The position numbers were made by a program, and so were the translations under genes. Positions 46,200 through 58,739 of a DNA stretch of 64,000 nt are shown one piece after another. Every line of letters begins with the position of its first letter. The first letter of the stretch is position 1. The notes under the pieces are model-generated. The model saw nothing but the letters and a program-made list of their open reading frames with translations, was not told where the DNA came from and did no database searches. The stretch is from Scortum barcoo (taxonomy: Eukaryota; Chordata; Actinopteri; Centrarchiformes; Terapontidae), in assembly GCA_023238725.1 (NCBI GenBank), contig CM041544.1:1127501-1191500 (forward strand), given 5' to 3'.

Positions 46200-47180
46200 G
46201 ACTGCAGGATGTGTCTGTGTACAAGCATATGATTTATTTGTTTTCTCAATTTCTTCCAGCACGGCTCTGCTTTAAGTTTCACAAGAAGCACAACTGACTT
46301 TTTTAAACATGTTAGGATCAGGTGTATCAGTTGGCTATGGATGCCATAACACGCTGTTTGTTTATCATATTAATGGAAAGGAACATGAACATGTCCAGAG
46401 ACTCTGAAGTTTGATGAAGGAAACATTGAGGAACTCTACAGTGTGGTGATCACATCTCGAGGTGCTCCTAAAACCCTATCTGAAGGATGACAAAAATGTT
46501 CTATTTAACTTTAAAATTGTTCTTGCACTATTTTCTACTTATACTCACTGTCACCATAGTATTTTTCAAGACTTCCCTACTCTGATCACCCTTTCTGTCA
46601 CTCGTAATGCCTGTGTTTTAATGATAAATGAATAATTGATTTTTATAATGGAATCACAAACTGAATCTCAGAAAAGACTTTAAATGTAACTGTCTTTGAT
46701 GTTCCACCTCATGGTTTGCTGTGTTTACACTCACGCTTTGCCTTTTAGGATGGCTTTCATTTACAGATGGCTTTTAAACATGTGTGAGCCTGAAATGAAC
46801 TTCCAGTCCACAGAGCAGCAGCAGGAGCTCTGATTCACCAGCTGGAACATGTTGGCAGGAGCTGTGTGGAGGCTCAGGAACAGGACTAACAAAAAGTAAC
46901 AATTCAAAGTCTTATAATGTTAGTTTTGTCATTGAATCATCATCATTGAAAGACCAAATAAGGACATCAGATTAATAATTGACTGAATGTATTTATTGTT
47001 ACTCACTACAAGCTTATTGGTGCATCATTTACAAATTAAATGAAACACAGTGCAGTTGCTGTTTGAATGAACATTAATAGCTCTGTGTCTGGCTTGCATG
47101 TACACCATTCAGTGCCACATGTCGGCTTCACATCTGTTTCTCTGATGAGTGGGCAGCTGAAGGGAGATGGACACTCACAG
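46200..47180 (+). other. cep68 3' UTR and intergenic sequence
   Basis: No canonical AATAAA was found close behind the cep68 stop. A variant ATTAAA occurs near 47035. The 3' end of the transcript is therefore undetermined; no other gene seen. Confidence 0.4.
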
Positions 47181-47186
47181 TCATGC

Positions 47187-47314
47187 AGACTGAGAGGACT
47201 GGTTATAGTGGGACAGACAGACTGAGAGGACTGGTTATAGTGGGACAGACAGACTGAGAGGACTGGTTATAGTGGGACAGACAGACTGAGAGGACTGGTT
47301 ATAGTGGGAAAAAC
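47187..47314. repeat. 32-bp minisatellite, four copies
   Basis: Four tandem copies of a 32-bp unit containing AGGACTGGTTATAGTGGGAC, nearly identical except for the last copy (ends GGGAAAAAC). A single related copy (GGACTGGTTATAGTGCGACA) lies at about 41970-41989 in cep68 intron 2. Confidence 0.93.
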
Positions 47315-47319
47315 AATCT

Positions 47320-48715
47320 GGAAGACTGTGAGACTTTGTCTGCAATGCATTTCCATTCATTCTTTTATACAAGATTCACCCCATCAACTTTTTTCTGATC
47401 TACTCCATTTTGTCTTTTTTCAGCCATTATCCTATTATTTGATACCTATTTGGCACGTTTGAGGATACTTATTAATTTCACCCTTTTCACCTAATTGTTT
47501 CTGCAGATAGTAGCTAGGTTTCCCTCCAGATGTGTAGAAGATTTTAATCAGATTAAGATAAAACCAGCTGGAAAAATGCAAATGAATGTTTGTTTCCATC
47601 CTCTACCATTACAAGATTATTAGGAGTTGGTTCATCGAGTAATAATTCTCTGCCATTAAACCACTACAGAAGAAGAAGAGGCAACAAGATGATGTAATTA
47701 ATGAGCTCCAGTGTAACCTCAAACAGTAAAAATGAATGTAGAAAAGGTCATGGAAATCTGACATTTCTGACAGTTTCATGTATTAATGTGAGCATTGCTC
47801 CTTCTGCTCTCGTCTCTCCTGTTGTTTCCTACTGTTCTATCTCCTTTCCTTCCTTCACTGTGTTTTTTGTTTTGTTCATTTGTATTTTAAAAAATATGTC
47901 CTCGTTAAGACCTTATCAAAATATTTTTTTATATTTTTTTTTATTGTGAGTCAAAGAGAAATTCTAATATTTCTTTACATCAAGTTTAATTCATTTGAAA
48001 TTCAAATATTTTGCCTATCTCTCTGATATCTTCTTACTTGATTGTATTTCTGTCTCAGAGTGAGGTGTGCACTGCATCCTGTTGAGTTTCCCAACACATT
48101 TTGAACTGACAAAGTGTCAGTTGAGAAATGTATTAACCACATCCACATACAAACTGTAGTGATGGCTGATGAGGTAAAAACTGATGGTACTTAGATAGTT
48201 GTGAAGAGAATGATTTGAAATGATGAATGAGCCTTCAAGTTTTTTTTCTGCCAATATTTCTGAATTGAAATGTGAATGTTTTCTGTGAACTGAAGGAAGA
48301 GCTTCAATGTCTTAGACAGTTACTCTGTTGTCTAACTCCAAATTGCCCGTGTATTCCTACTGAAACCTCTGAATTTAAAGGAGTTCAAAACACTGATCCC
48401 TTAATTGACTTATGTCACTTATGCCTACCTGTGGACAGGTGCTGACATGAGCCACCAGTCACTGGTCACGCCTACTTTCTAAGACTATTAATGACACAGC
48501 CATGACTCATGAGAGGCACATGAGGTCAGGACACATATTTCTGAACTCATGGGAGACTTGTTTGTGACACCTATATTATATTGATTATTTTACTGACACT
48601 GCTAAATACCATTAGGGATTTCAAATGTCAGTCTGGGATGTGATCAGCGGCAGACCCAAGTGTACAGAGGAACTGGACGCTCACTAACACACTGAGGGCT
48701 CATGCGTCAAGCTGG
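47320..48715. other. Intergenic, no gene recognised
   Basis: AT-rich. The stretch 47512-47620 (TAGGTTTCCCTCC ... GTTTCCATCC) resembles the ends of fish Harbinger-type MITEs that begin with GTTTCCATCC, but is too decayed to call firmly. Confidence 0.4.
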
Positions 48716-48859
48716 GCACATATAACTAGGATGGAACCTTAAATAATATTTCTGTTTTGTGAATAAAAGCCTCGCTGTGGAAGATCAGCAGCTTGAAGTT
48801 TATGTTGAAGCGTCTGTCCGGAAGTAGTGAGCGCTGTGCAGTCTGACCAGCAGCGTTGG

Positions 48860-49287
48860 ATGACTGCTCTTTGCCACGTTTCACTAAATGACGTAATCCC
48901 TCGCAGGGCTTGACAGGTCGCTGTTGCGGTATCGACACACTCCGCAAGAAGGAGAGAAAGAGACCGGTTAGCAGCACATTTACACATATCCCCCGTTTGT
49001 TCGCCTTAGGCTGCACGACGACTCACTAGTCTGTTTTACAAAACGAAGCATCTGTAATACCAAGCCACGTATTCCTGTGTTATTCCTGACCTGGCTAATG
49101 TTAGCGGTTTCCTGGTTGGAGTTGCAGCCATTTTGGATTTTTACCGAGAAACAAGTAGCCGGCCGTGGTTTTGGGAGCAGTGTAAGCTAGCCGCCGCTCC
49201 CGTTTACACGACTACACAGCGCCGTTTACCTGCTGACGGGAGAAGAGACGTTTCACGAGACGGGACACCCCATACAGCGAGTCAACA
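48860..49287 (+). promoter_or_regulatory. rab1a: rab1a promoter and 5' UTR
   Basis: CpG-rich compared with its flanks, no TATA box near the start codon, and a YY1-type GCAGCCATTTTGG at about 49124-49136. This fits a broad housekeeping promoter. The transcription start was not located. Confidence 0.45.
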
Positions 49288-52200
49288 ATGAATCCCGAAT
49301 AGTGAGTATCGTATTTAAGGACGGTGTCATATTTTGGCCAGCTAGCTCAGGTTAGCTTTGTGCTAAGAAGTGAGTTGGCTTTGATAAACAACTTTATATT
49401 AGCAGTTGAGCTAAGTTAGCGGCTAACACCAGCTGACGTTAGCCTCACTGCCCTTCTAGCTTGAGATGCTGTGAACATTTTCCTGGCATGTCGGTGGAAA
49501 TGTAGGTGTTTAACGCCAACTATCAGTCGATATATATGTTTATCAAACACCACAGTGTTCATTATATCCTTGTTAACATTGGAAGCAGCTGTTGGCCCAG
49601 CGGCTGTAGCTCTGGTGACTCTGGCTTTGGTTCGGATGTAAATACAGGACAAAGGTGTTTGTTGAATTTCGACCGCAAGCTGTGACGCCAGCCTTTATGT
49701 CTTTGTACTGACCAGTCGTTTTCGTGTAGCTGAAACACTGTTATGAGCCACTCGAATGAATAACACCCAGTCAGTATGACTTGACAACAAGGGCTCCTTA
49801 AATCCAGTCTGTGTGTTTAAGGCTAACGCTGCTTCTTTGCTTGCTAGTGTTAGCATATAGATACTTTCACACAGGCAGTCGTTATTTACGTCCAGGTAAT
49901 TGGTTTAACGCTTTACCTGTTACTGGGCATGACTTGGTTTTCAGTCATATGTCTGGCAGTGGTGAAACAGCCTCTCAGTCATGTGTAGGTCACATGCCAC
50001 AGGACAAGCCCTTGATTTCACCACAGCAGCGTTGAGCAATCCGCCGCTGGAGCTGTCTCTCTCCCTGGTTTGTCATTCACAAATGTTCACAGCACTGGAC
50101 CATACACTTTCTGGAGTGACAAGCAGGTTTTTTCTTTGTTGACGAACTTTTACTCTACTACTCTGACATGTACAAAACATATGGCCCTTTTCCTTCTGTC
50201 ATTACTCTAAATAGTGACATTTGATCCCCATTCCTCAGTGCAGACTGTTAAATCTTGTATTTATGATTTACCTCCTTCGACTAGATACTCCCAGGCCATG
50301 CTTAAGATCTTCTTATTAAAAGGCTCAGTCAAAATGAAAATTGGCCTGCTTGGGATGGCTGTATTTCACAGCTTTCCTATGGCTCATACCATGGCGAATA
50401 GGCCAGAGTTAGGAGAGTGATGGTGATTGGAATTCGTAGGTTTGAGGCCAGTGACACATGTTGTAGTGAATAAAGTATAATCTATCTAAGTTTGAACTGC
50501 AGATTTCCGAGCGGCCGTTTTTGGTTACCTTGGCAGTGTCATCAGAGTTGTGTTGAGCAGTTAGTGCTCAGCCATTGTCCAGTCACAGACTGAATGAAGA
50601 GGGAATGACTGGAGGTTATCACAATGAGAAGGAGGGGAACTGAGATGGTCCGGAGAGGAAGGATAACACTCCAACCACCAGGCCTAGGTCATCTGAGAAT
50701 TAACAGCTCTGCTCTCCACCTACTGATAAAATATCAGTGATAATATGACATACTACTTTTACTAAAAAACTTCCAGACTGTTAGCTCTGCAGTAGCCATA
50801 CTTAATCATTCAGCTGTGGGTAAATAAGACATGCTATCATATTTCTCTCCTGGGATTGTCAAACCAGGAGGTAGCACATCCTCCTTTATTACAACTCAAG
50901 AAGTCCATGTCCTTTCTCCTGTTTCACATCTGGGAATCTTAACATCCAGGGAAGTCCTTGAAATCGAAAAAAAAAAAGTAGCATTAATTATATTGCCAGG
51001 GCATTGGATCCCTGGATAGTTTTCTTTTTAGGCGTCTTAGGAGTGTGAAGGATCATTAGGAACAGAGAGAGAGAGACAGGGTGCACAAACCAAATATTAG
51101 ACAGTTTGAAGTTTGTATAGCTACACACACAGATATTGTTGTGTGTGTGTGTATTTTGGGGAAGTGAAGTATTATTATATTGCTCAATTATATATGGATG
51201 TAATTGTAAGTGGTGCAGGATGTAGTTTAGACCTTTATGGTGGCTGCAGTCCGTATAGACCTGCTTTGTTGCATGACAGTGTTGAGGTGGGTCATTGGAC
51301 TAGATAATCTAAATGTAATAGTAGAATATCTTAGCCCACATGCACATTGTCCTGCCTTGTGCCTCATCAATGCTCTTTGAAAATGAAAACTGAGCTTTAG
51401 CTTCACCCCCAATCTCACTAAACTGGTAAAAGCAGCAGCTTGGTTTCAGTTTTGTAGAGTCATCATTGCTGGAAGTAACCACTCTGTTCTCTTACTGACT
51501 CACCTCTCTTTGAAACACTAGTCAACAAGTCATCTAAATTCTAATATTGATAGAACAGTGTGTAGCGCTTCCCTGCTGTATTAATACCTACTGTGCACAA
51601 GTGTGGTGTTCAGCACTGCTAACTCCACCCCGATACTGTTGCATGTGGGTCATTGGAAAGTACCAGGAACAGGGACTTCTGGGGGGTGGGGGCGCGGGCC
51701 TCAATACCCAAACTGGACCTAGGTTCTTGTGGATAAAATCCAGGTGGTGTTCCTACTTAATCGTATGAACTGTTCAGGTGTTATATAAGCTCAGTAAAGA
51801 TGAATCAGAACTGGAGTAGAGAGGTACAGTGTGTGGCCAAGAAAAGAGAACTTTTCTACTCCGTCTTCCCTTCCTGCACTGCCTTCTAAAATGGGCCTGA
51901 GCTCAGCAGGGTTCATTGTTCTGGATGTTTCCTTGTAAACTGTAGACCTTTCAACCACTCTGCTAAGTGATAGTGGTAATAACACTAGTGCTGATGAGCC
52001 TATTTTCATCTCATTGAAACTGACATTAAATCAGAGAGTTAGATTGTTTTTGAGCTTTTTTATGCTTTCCCAGGCCCTGTCCCTGACAGCTATTTATCGA
52101 GTTAAATGAGTAATCTGTAACATACTCACTTGGTTAACAATTTCGGAATATCTTCTAACTAGAGCTGTTTTTCCTTCCCTCACAGTGACTATTTATTCAA

Positions 52201-55200
52201 GCTGCTCCTGATTGGTGACTCTGGTGTTGGAAAGTCTTGCCTTCTTCTTCGATTTGCAGTAAGTTTCCCCCCAAAAAAGCACATTTCTATTCACTCTCGT
52301 TTTACTGTGCAGCGAGTTGTGCTGGCAGTTGAAAGCTGTCCTCAACTGGATAACAATGTATCTCAGCAATCTTAGGTTATTTTGTGTGTTAATAAGAAGC
52401 TGTGAACAGACCATGATGCCTATGTGTGCATACTCAATCAGTTAAAGGGTAACATGCTCCACTACACTATTGAAACTTTCTCCGTACCAACACCATGGCA
52501 ACTTCTTACAAGTATTAGTAGTGATTGTGTGCCTTGTGAGTGTGTGTGCATATAGTGAAGCAGGAAGTGAACAGGATGTGTGAACCACCTAACTCTGACT
52601 GCTTCTCCCTGCAGGATGACACATACACAGAAAGTTACATTAGCACTATTGGTGTGGACTTCAAAATACGAACCATAGAACTAGATGGAAAGACCATTAA
52701 ACTCCAGATTGTAAGTAACCTACTGCTTCATTTTGTTTTTGCATAGTGCTTCTACTTCAGTATCACTTTAGTAACCATGGTTCACTCACAAACTCAGTGT
52801 TTCAGGACATCTGCACAGCTGGAAACCTTAAAGGTTAACTTTTTTCTGTTTTATCATTTGTCAACAAATGCAGCATTAAGACCCAAACCAACAGGTAGTC
52901 ATCTCTCAGAACGGTCTAATTGACAAGACAATTATCAAATAGCGACAACCTTTTCTTTTTTTATGTAAATATCATATACAGAGTGGATAAATGAGAAGGA
53001 GCGTGCTACATTAAGTAGGTATTATTACACCTTTCAGTGGAGAATTTTAATGTCCCAGGATGCTTTCAGACTCCCAAGCCCTACTTGAATGGTTAAAAGT
53101 TAAAGCTATATAATATAGGTGGAAATGTTTGTTAGTGATAACAGTTGTATTGAGCGTTAAAAGCTGTATTAAGTGTGTTGTCAATGTGAGTATAAGCCAG
53201 TTGTCAAATGTATTGATCTTTTTTTTCCCCTTTGACAGTGGGATACAGCTGGTCAGGAGAGGTTTCGTACAATCACATCCAGCTACTACAGAGGTGCCCA
53301 TGGTATCATTGTAGTGTACGATGTCACAGACCAGGTCAGTATAACAACACACCATTTTATACCTATTAGAACAAATGAGAACCCGTGAGATTGGCCTCGT
53401 TTTGTTACTGGTTGAACATCATCGAGGGCCCTCGGTTTTATTTTGTCCCAAATTGTGTGCTTTGTGTTTCAATTTACCTGAGTTAAGTTATATTTATCAG
53501 CGTTAAGTTATTTTTCTCCCAAAATAATCAGCCAAATTGTGCCGTTTTTTTTTTTTTTTTCCCAAACAATGTGTTATATTATAAGTAACAGGAAAGCATT
53601 GAGGTGTGGAATGACTTTGGTGACACTGCACGGCATAAGAGTGATATTATTGAATCATTTTGTAGTATCTCTGTTTGGTGTCGCACTTTTTAGACATTCA
53701 CCTGTACACTTGTCTCACAGCTAGCTGTACTTAGAAACCAATTTTATCTGTTCAGGTCTGACGACAACTTGTTAAGATCATTTTGATGAAAATATGAGAG
53801 CAGAGGACGCCTATAAATGACACTGTACTGTGAAAACAATTCTTATAATGTGAAAACCAATGGGAAAACCATGATTTTTATAACTGCATTCACATTTTGA
53901 CAAATTCCACAATATTCTATATATTATTGTTCATTCAGCTGGGATTCTAGGCATTGTGTGCACATGCTCTTAATAAGTGTAACAGACTAAGCAAAATCTT
54001 TTCACTACCTACTCAAGTCACTCCTCTCTGGCCTGTGATGTAGGAAATAAGTCCTCCTCTCATTGGATCCCACACTATTTGATCTCTGAAAGCTGGACAA
54101 GAACTTTTAGAGTCAGAAGCAAAAAGGAAATCCTGATGTTTGCACTTTGATGTTTTAGAGTGCTGAAACATTGTGTACTCTCATGGTCTGTTGTTGCTGT
54201 ACACTGTGTTGTCAGATCTATATTTGGCCTCGATAAAAAATTTTTCACAAGATGGAATCTGTCAGGTTTAACACAAATGATTGCACATGATGCAGAGACT
54301 TCAGTCTCTCCACTCCATGGTGTCTCATCTTGTTTGATGGATAGGGTACTCCAGTAAGCTCACTATGTCCTCTGGTTCCCTGATCACGTGTGGAAATAGT
54401 CCTGGTTTAAAATGTCGAATGTGAGGAGGGTTCTCTTGAGAACATGTGGTGGTGATAGTGATGGTTCAGTTCAAAGTCACTAATGGCCCTTTTCCTAGTA
54501 CTAGTACCTACTCGGCTCGGACTCGGACTCGACTCGACTCGGACTCAGTTTCGGTCGTTTTTTCCAGTTTCCATTACAATAGAGTACCACCTCAAGCGTG
54601 GGTGGGGCCGCCGTGGCAACGCGGCCGAAACTCCAGCGATGTCATCATTTGTTATGCGACACAAACACGGAACCACTCACGGAGCAATGGAGGCCACCAG
54701 ACAAAGAAATGTCTGCACCTCGTCATTGCTCGCGGGGTTGATTTCTGTGCAGCCATCTCTGATCGTGTTCGTTGTTGTTATTGCGTTTTTAAAATGGCGC
54801 AGTTGACTCTTACGAACGAGTCGCTCTCCCAGACGCATCTAGTGACGTCAGGCCCTGGCCAATCAGTGGCCTGCCGTCTGCCGATGTCACATTTTCGGCT
54901 CGACTCAGCTCGCTTGGAACCCCGGCCGAGTAGGTACTAGAAAAGTACCTGGTACCAGGTACTAACATCTAATGGAAACGCATTACAAACCGAGGCGAAG
55001 TCGAGTCGAGCCGAGTAGGTACTAGTGGAAAAGGGGCATAAGTGATCAGTACGCGTTTCTAAAAAGTACTACAACATGTGATCTACATGTGTGAAAACAT
55101 TTTCTGCGTGGAAACACCTGCTGTGGAACTTGCTTTAACTTCAGGTAACCTTTCACCACATCTTACTCAAGGGCAGACTTACATGTAAGCTATGATGGGA

Positions 55201-56356
55201 GTCCATGCTACAGCCACACTTTGTTCATCTGAGATATGAGAGAGTGAGCCCTGTTAATCTTCATGACAGGTTGGAAGCTTGAAGGTTGCCCACACATTTC
55301 CCTTCACCTCTGAATGGAACCAGTGCACATCTCTATTGCATTAATAGAAAGTCAGTAAAAGCTGCTGATGTCCTGCAGCAGATCATTGTGGTGCTAATGT
55401 TGATCTGCTTCCTGTCTCAGGAGTCCTTCAACAATGTCAAACAGTGGCTACAGGAGATTGACCGCTATGCCAGTGAAAATGTCAACAAGCTATTGGTTGG
55501 AAACAAGTGTGACCTGACGACAAAGAAGGTGGTGGATTACACAACGGCAAAGGTAAAGCACCTGGCACCTGGCTGTATATGCAGCAGCCTCTGTGTGTGA
55601 GAGGAAATACTCTCACACACAGAGGCTGCTGCATATACACCTTTGTAATGCTGTTCCTGGCTGCTGGCAGGGAGTTGTGTCTTTGCACTAGTACAACATG
55701 TAGGAGATTATTTAAAGGGGCTCTAGAGAGAGCCGTCTCATGGAGATCTCAATGTGACCTGGAGCCACAGCCAGGCTACGCCTGCATCACATTATGTTAT
55801 AGAAAATGTGTTTAGAAAAGATTGTTGCTAGGATTCTTGTAGCAGCACAAAGAAAGAAAACACCTGACCAGTCACCACAGAAAATGGGCAGGATGGTCAC
55901 ATTATCTGTTTCAGAAAGCCCCAGAAATAATCCGATGCAACCCCCCTTCAGAAAGGGGTTTTCAGATGCTGTTAGGTGATCCAACAAGCATACTGTACTG
56001 ACAATTTATACACAAGCATAGATTCAAACAGCGGGCCTTCAAGTTATTTGAATAACTACTTCATCAAATAAGCTGAAGTGCTTCATAATGATGAACCTCA
56101 CAACTGCAAAGAATGTTTCTCACCTCCTGTCCTGTCCATCCTCTGTTGTGTCCAGGAGTTTGCAGACTCTCTGGGCATCCCCTTTTTGGAAACTAGTGCC
56201 AAGAATGCCACCAATGTTGAGCAGGCATTTATGACCATGGCTGCTGAAATCAAAAAGAGGATGGGCCCCGGGGCCACAGCCGGAGGGGGCGAGAAACCCA
56301 ATGTGAAGCTGACCCCCGGCACTACTGTCAAGCCTTCATCAGGAGGATGCTGCTGA
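49288..56356 (+). CDS. rab1a: Ras-related GTPase Rab1 (rab1a type)
   Basis: Prenylated small GTPase controlling vesicle tethering between ER and Golgi, and autophagosome initiation. Coding exons: 49288-49301, 52186-52258, 52615-52710, 53239-53334, 55421-55552, 56156-56356. The spliced product is 203 aa (human RAB1A 205, RAB1B 201). Seen: P-loop GDSGVGKS (15-22), switch I with STIGVDF (39-45), WDTAGQE with Gln67, Tyr77 in switch II, NKCD (121-124), SAK (151-153), and the C-terminal double cysteine for geranylgeranylation. The core ESFNNVKQ and NKCDLT is Rab1A-like, while the N-terminus starts MNPEY as in Rab1B. Synteny with cep68 supports rab1a. Intron 4 holds a Harbinger-like MITE and intron 5 a perfect hairpin. 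No key residue is missing. Confidence 0.96.
49302..52185 (+). other. rab1a intron 1, no gene recognised
   Basis: 2.9-kb first intron separating a 14-nt coding exon from the P-loop exon. No nested gene, named transposon or long microsatellite. Its first few hundred bases remain CpG-containing and could hold promoter-associated elements. Confidence 0.5.
54484..55038. mobile_element. Palindromic MITE, PIF/Harbinger-like
   Basis: 555 bp flanked by TAA at 54481-54483 and again at 55039-55041, a TWA target duplication typical of PIF/Harbinger. The termini match in inverted orientation: TGGCCCTTTTCC on the left, and TGCCCCTTTTCC when the right end is read in reverse, followed by ACTAGTACCTACTCGGCTCG on both sides. 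Subterminal CTCGACTCGACTCGG-type and GTACCTGGTACCAGGTAC motifs form further inverted repeats. There is no transposase; the open frames across it are incidental. It sits in rab1a intron 4. Confidence 0.85.
55574..55639. repeat. Perfect inverted repeat/hairpin in rab1a intron 5
   Basis: Left arm 55574-55603 and right arm 55610-55639 are exact reverse complements over 30 bp, separated by the 6-nt loop GAAATA. The left arm begins TGTATATGCAGCAGCC and ends GTGTGTGAGAG. It starts 21 nt after the exon 5 donor. In RNA it would fold into an uninterrupted 30-bp stem; whether it is processed is unknown. Confidence 0.9.
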
Positions 56357-56510
56357 GAGAGAAACCGCTGCCACTTTGACCCCCCTCGCGCCCTCCCCCT
56401 CCACAACCAGACAGGACAGGGAAGACATGACTCACAACATGTCTGTGTGAGAACAAGATAAAGTTGCCTGTATTTGTACTGTACATAATATAGCCGCACT
56501 ACCAAAAACA

Positions 56511-56661
56511 AATAAAGCATCCTTCTTGTCATACTGTCCCGTTATTGATGACAAATTCCACAGATATGTAATCATTCGACCTGACTCCCCATCAACCCCC
56601 TATCTCAGACCTCTCAGAGACTATTCTTTTATTTCGCCCTCTGAATGCGGGTTCATGAGAA

Positions 56662-56692
<31 letters not shown>

Positions 56693-57318
56693 TGCGTCTG
56701 TGTGTGAGACTGTTCCTCTGCATTCCTTTGGCGGGATTGATAAATGAATCAGTTTCATTAAGGTTTCTGTTTGTATGGACCTTTTCTTTCTCTTTTCCTT
56801 CAGTGATTTTTTTTTTTTTTTTTTGGCTGTTTGTATCAGCTTGTGTCTGTCAGTCTGTCCCCATTCAAAGTTGTTTTTTACTTTTCTCGCCAACCTCTAC
56901 ACAGTGTCTCACAGTCCAGCATCTAAAGTCTAGTGCAACAGTATATGTACATAAACATTATGTATATATTATGTCAAATCTGATTAGCCAGTTCTGTAGT
57001 GTTCAATACGTTATTGGGATAGTCTTGACTCTTTATCTCTGCATTAAATTTGTGGCTGAAGAGAAGTGTAAGTTTGTTGCTCAACATGTAACAATTTGAA
57101 AATGTAACACAACTGAAAATAAATATTGTACAACCAGACTGTATGAAATGGGAGGACCTGTCTGCAATTCTTGGTGAGATGTGTAGAAAATCAGTTGGGA
57201 TTATTTATTCTACGTTCATTTGGCATATCTACTGCCTGAGTCTGTTTGCAAATTGCTGTGTAATCTCAGTACAGAATTGCATATATAAAATACAATGTCC
57301 TCTTGTTTTCTTAATAAA
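56511..57318 (+). terminator. rab1a: Polyadenylation signals for rab1a
   Basis: AATAAA occurs at 56511-56516, 57118-57123 and 57313-57318. The first gives a short 3' UTR of about 170 nt; the others would give 3' UTRs of about 0.8-1 kb, so alternative polyadenylation is plausible. RAB1A has several 3' ends in other vertebrates. Confidence 0.5.
56663..56690. repeat. (GT)n microsatellite
   Basis: About 28 bp of perfect GT, inside the longer possible rab1a 3' UTR. Confidence 0.9.
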
Positions 57319-57329
57319 GGCAACTGAAT

Positions 57330-58600
57330 TCTGTTTGAAAGGAACTCTGGGACTAGGGTTTGCTGTATGGATAAGAATGTTACAACAGTGCTCCATTGTA
57401 CAGCTGCATACGAAGGTCAGGTCACAACACAATGGCCGTAAATGTGTATGTGGACATTCAAGCACTCATTAGCGAGTTAACCTCGATTCTAAACCGCTAG
57501 AGTGTGGACTAGTTTCTACTGAACACACATCAGCAGATTTCACAGGAAATCCCAAGTTCCAGTCTGCTGGTCTACATAACATACATCTGAGCCAGCACTT
57601 CTCTGAAACATGATTACTTCAGTGTTGCACGGGACATGTCACCAAAGAGAAACACACTGATTCCTGTCGGATGAGACTCTGGCTTTTGCTCAACTTTAAC
57701 ACAAGTGTGGTTTACTCTGTTTAACTGTCCACAGTCCACAGGAAACCAACACATAACAAGATTACATAACAGTATGCCTGCATTTGAAATCTACATTTCA
57801 TCAAATGCAAAGAACAATTTGTGTGCTTTCAATTCATTGTGTTTACCAAAAGCAGATGGTTCTTGCTAAACAAATTTTGAGGCTGGATTTATAGGACTAG
57901 TATAGGTTTGATACAAGCTGGAAAGGAATTTTACAGACAGATAGATGCAACATTTGATTAATGTGTTACAGCACCTGTGTTGCATACATGAATAAAAAAA
58001 CAAGGCAGGTGCACACAAGTATGAAAGAAAAGAGGAAAAAGATAGAAGATAGAATGAAAAAAGAAGGTATGCAAGACAGAAAAAAGGATGGAATTAAATG
58101 TATAAATGGAGTGGAAGAAAGAAGGGAAAATGGATAGAGTAAAAGGCAGAACAGGGAAGATGTACATAAAGGATGAAGGGGGAAAGAAGCAAGAAAAAAG
58201 TGTCTACATTATACACAGAAATCTAACCGTGATAACTTGAAGTCCTTTCTCTTTCTGTTTTACAGTCTGTGGCCTGCTTGTGGCACACATAGTGAAGAAT
58301 TTATCTGTAACCATTATGGACCTCTGTTGGTAACAAGCACAAACTGCAGCAGCAGTATGAACAGTATGCAACATGTTGAATATAAAAAATCTCAACATGT
58401 GGTCAAGTTATTGGAGCTAATCAATTAAAGGTACTTACAAAACCTAGTATATGGTTGGACCATGTATGGTCAATGTGACATACTGTGGCTAAATTGTTAC
58501 AGGCATAGTCAGTGGTCAGGTCTATAATGCAAATTCCTGGATATTTAATGTTCATCTGCAATTTTCTGTAGTTCTCATGGTAATATTCCCTGGTAACATA
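57330..58600. other. Intergenic, no gene recognised
   Basis: Includes a strongly purine-biased G/A stretch at about 58015-58200; no coding-like frame or named repeat. Confidence 0.5.
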
Positions 58601-58735
58601 TTAGACTTAGACTTAGACAGACTTTACTGTCATTCAGATATACAAGAGTATACAGAATGAAATGTTGTTGCATTTACTCGCTACAGTATAAAAAATATAG
58701 AATATAGACAGTGAAAATATAACTGTCGCGAGCCC
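58600..58735 (+). repeat. Fish retroposon tail-like repeat
   Basis: TTAGACTTAGACTTAGACAG, GACTTTACTGTCATTCAG, ATATACA and GAATGAAATGTTGTTGCA match in order a frequent fish retroposon tail (TTTATTGTCATTCAGATATACA, then GAATGAAATTTCGTTGCA). Short, diverged, noncoding. Confidence 0.45.
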
Positions 58736-58739
58736 GTGC

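Noticed and set aside
47187..47314. CRISPR-like direct repeats
   Set aside because: The units are directly tandem with no unique spacers, and the context is a vertebrate nuclear genome.
54446..54940. 164-codon frame in rab1a intron 4
   Set aside because: It lies almost wholly inside the palindromic MITE, has no known domain and is explained by the element's GC-rich palindromes.
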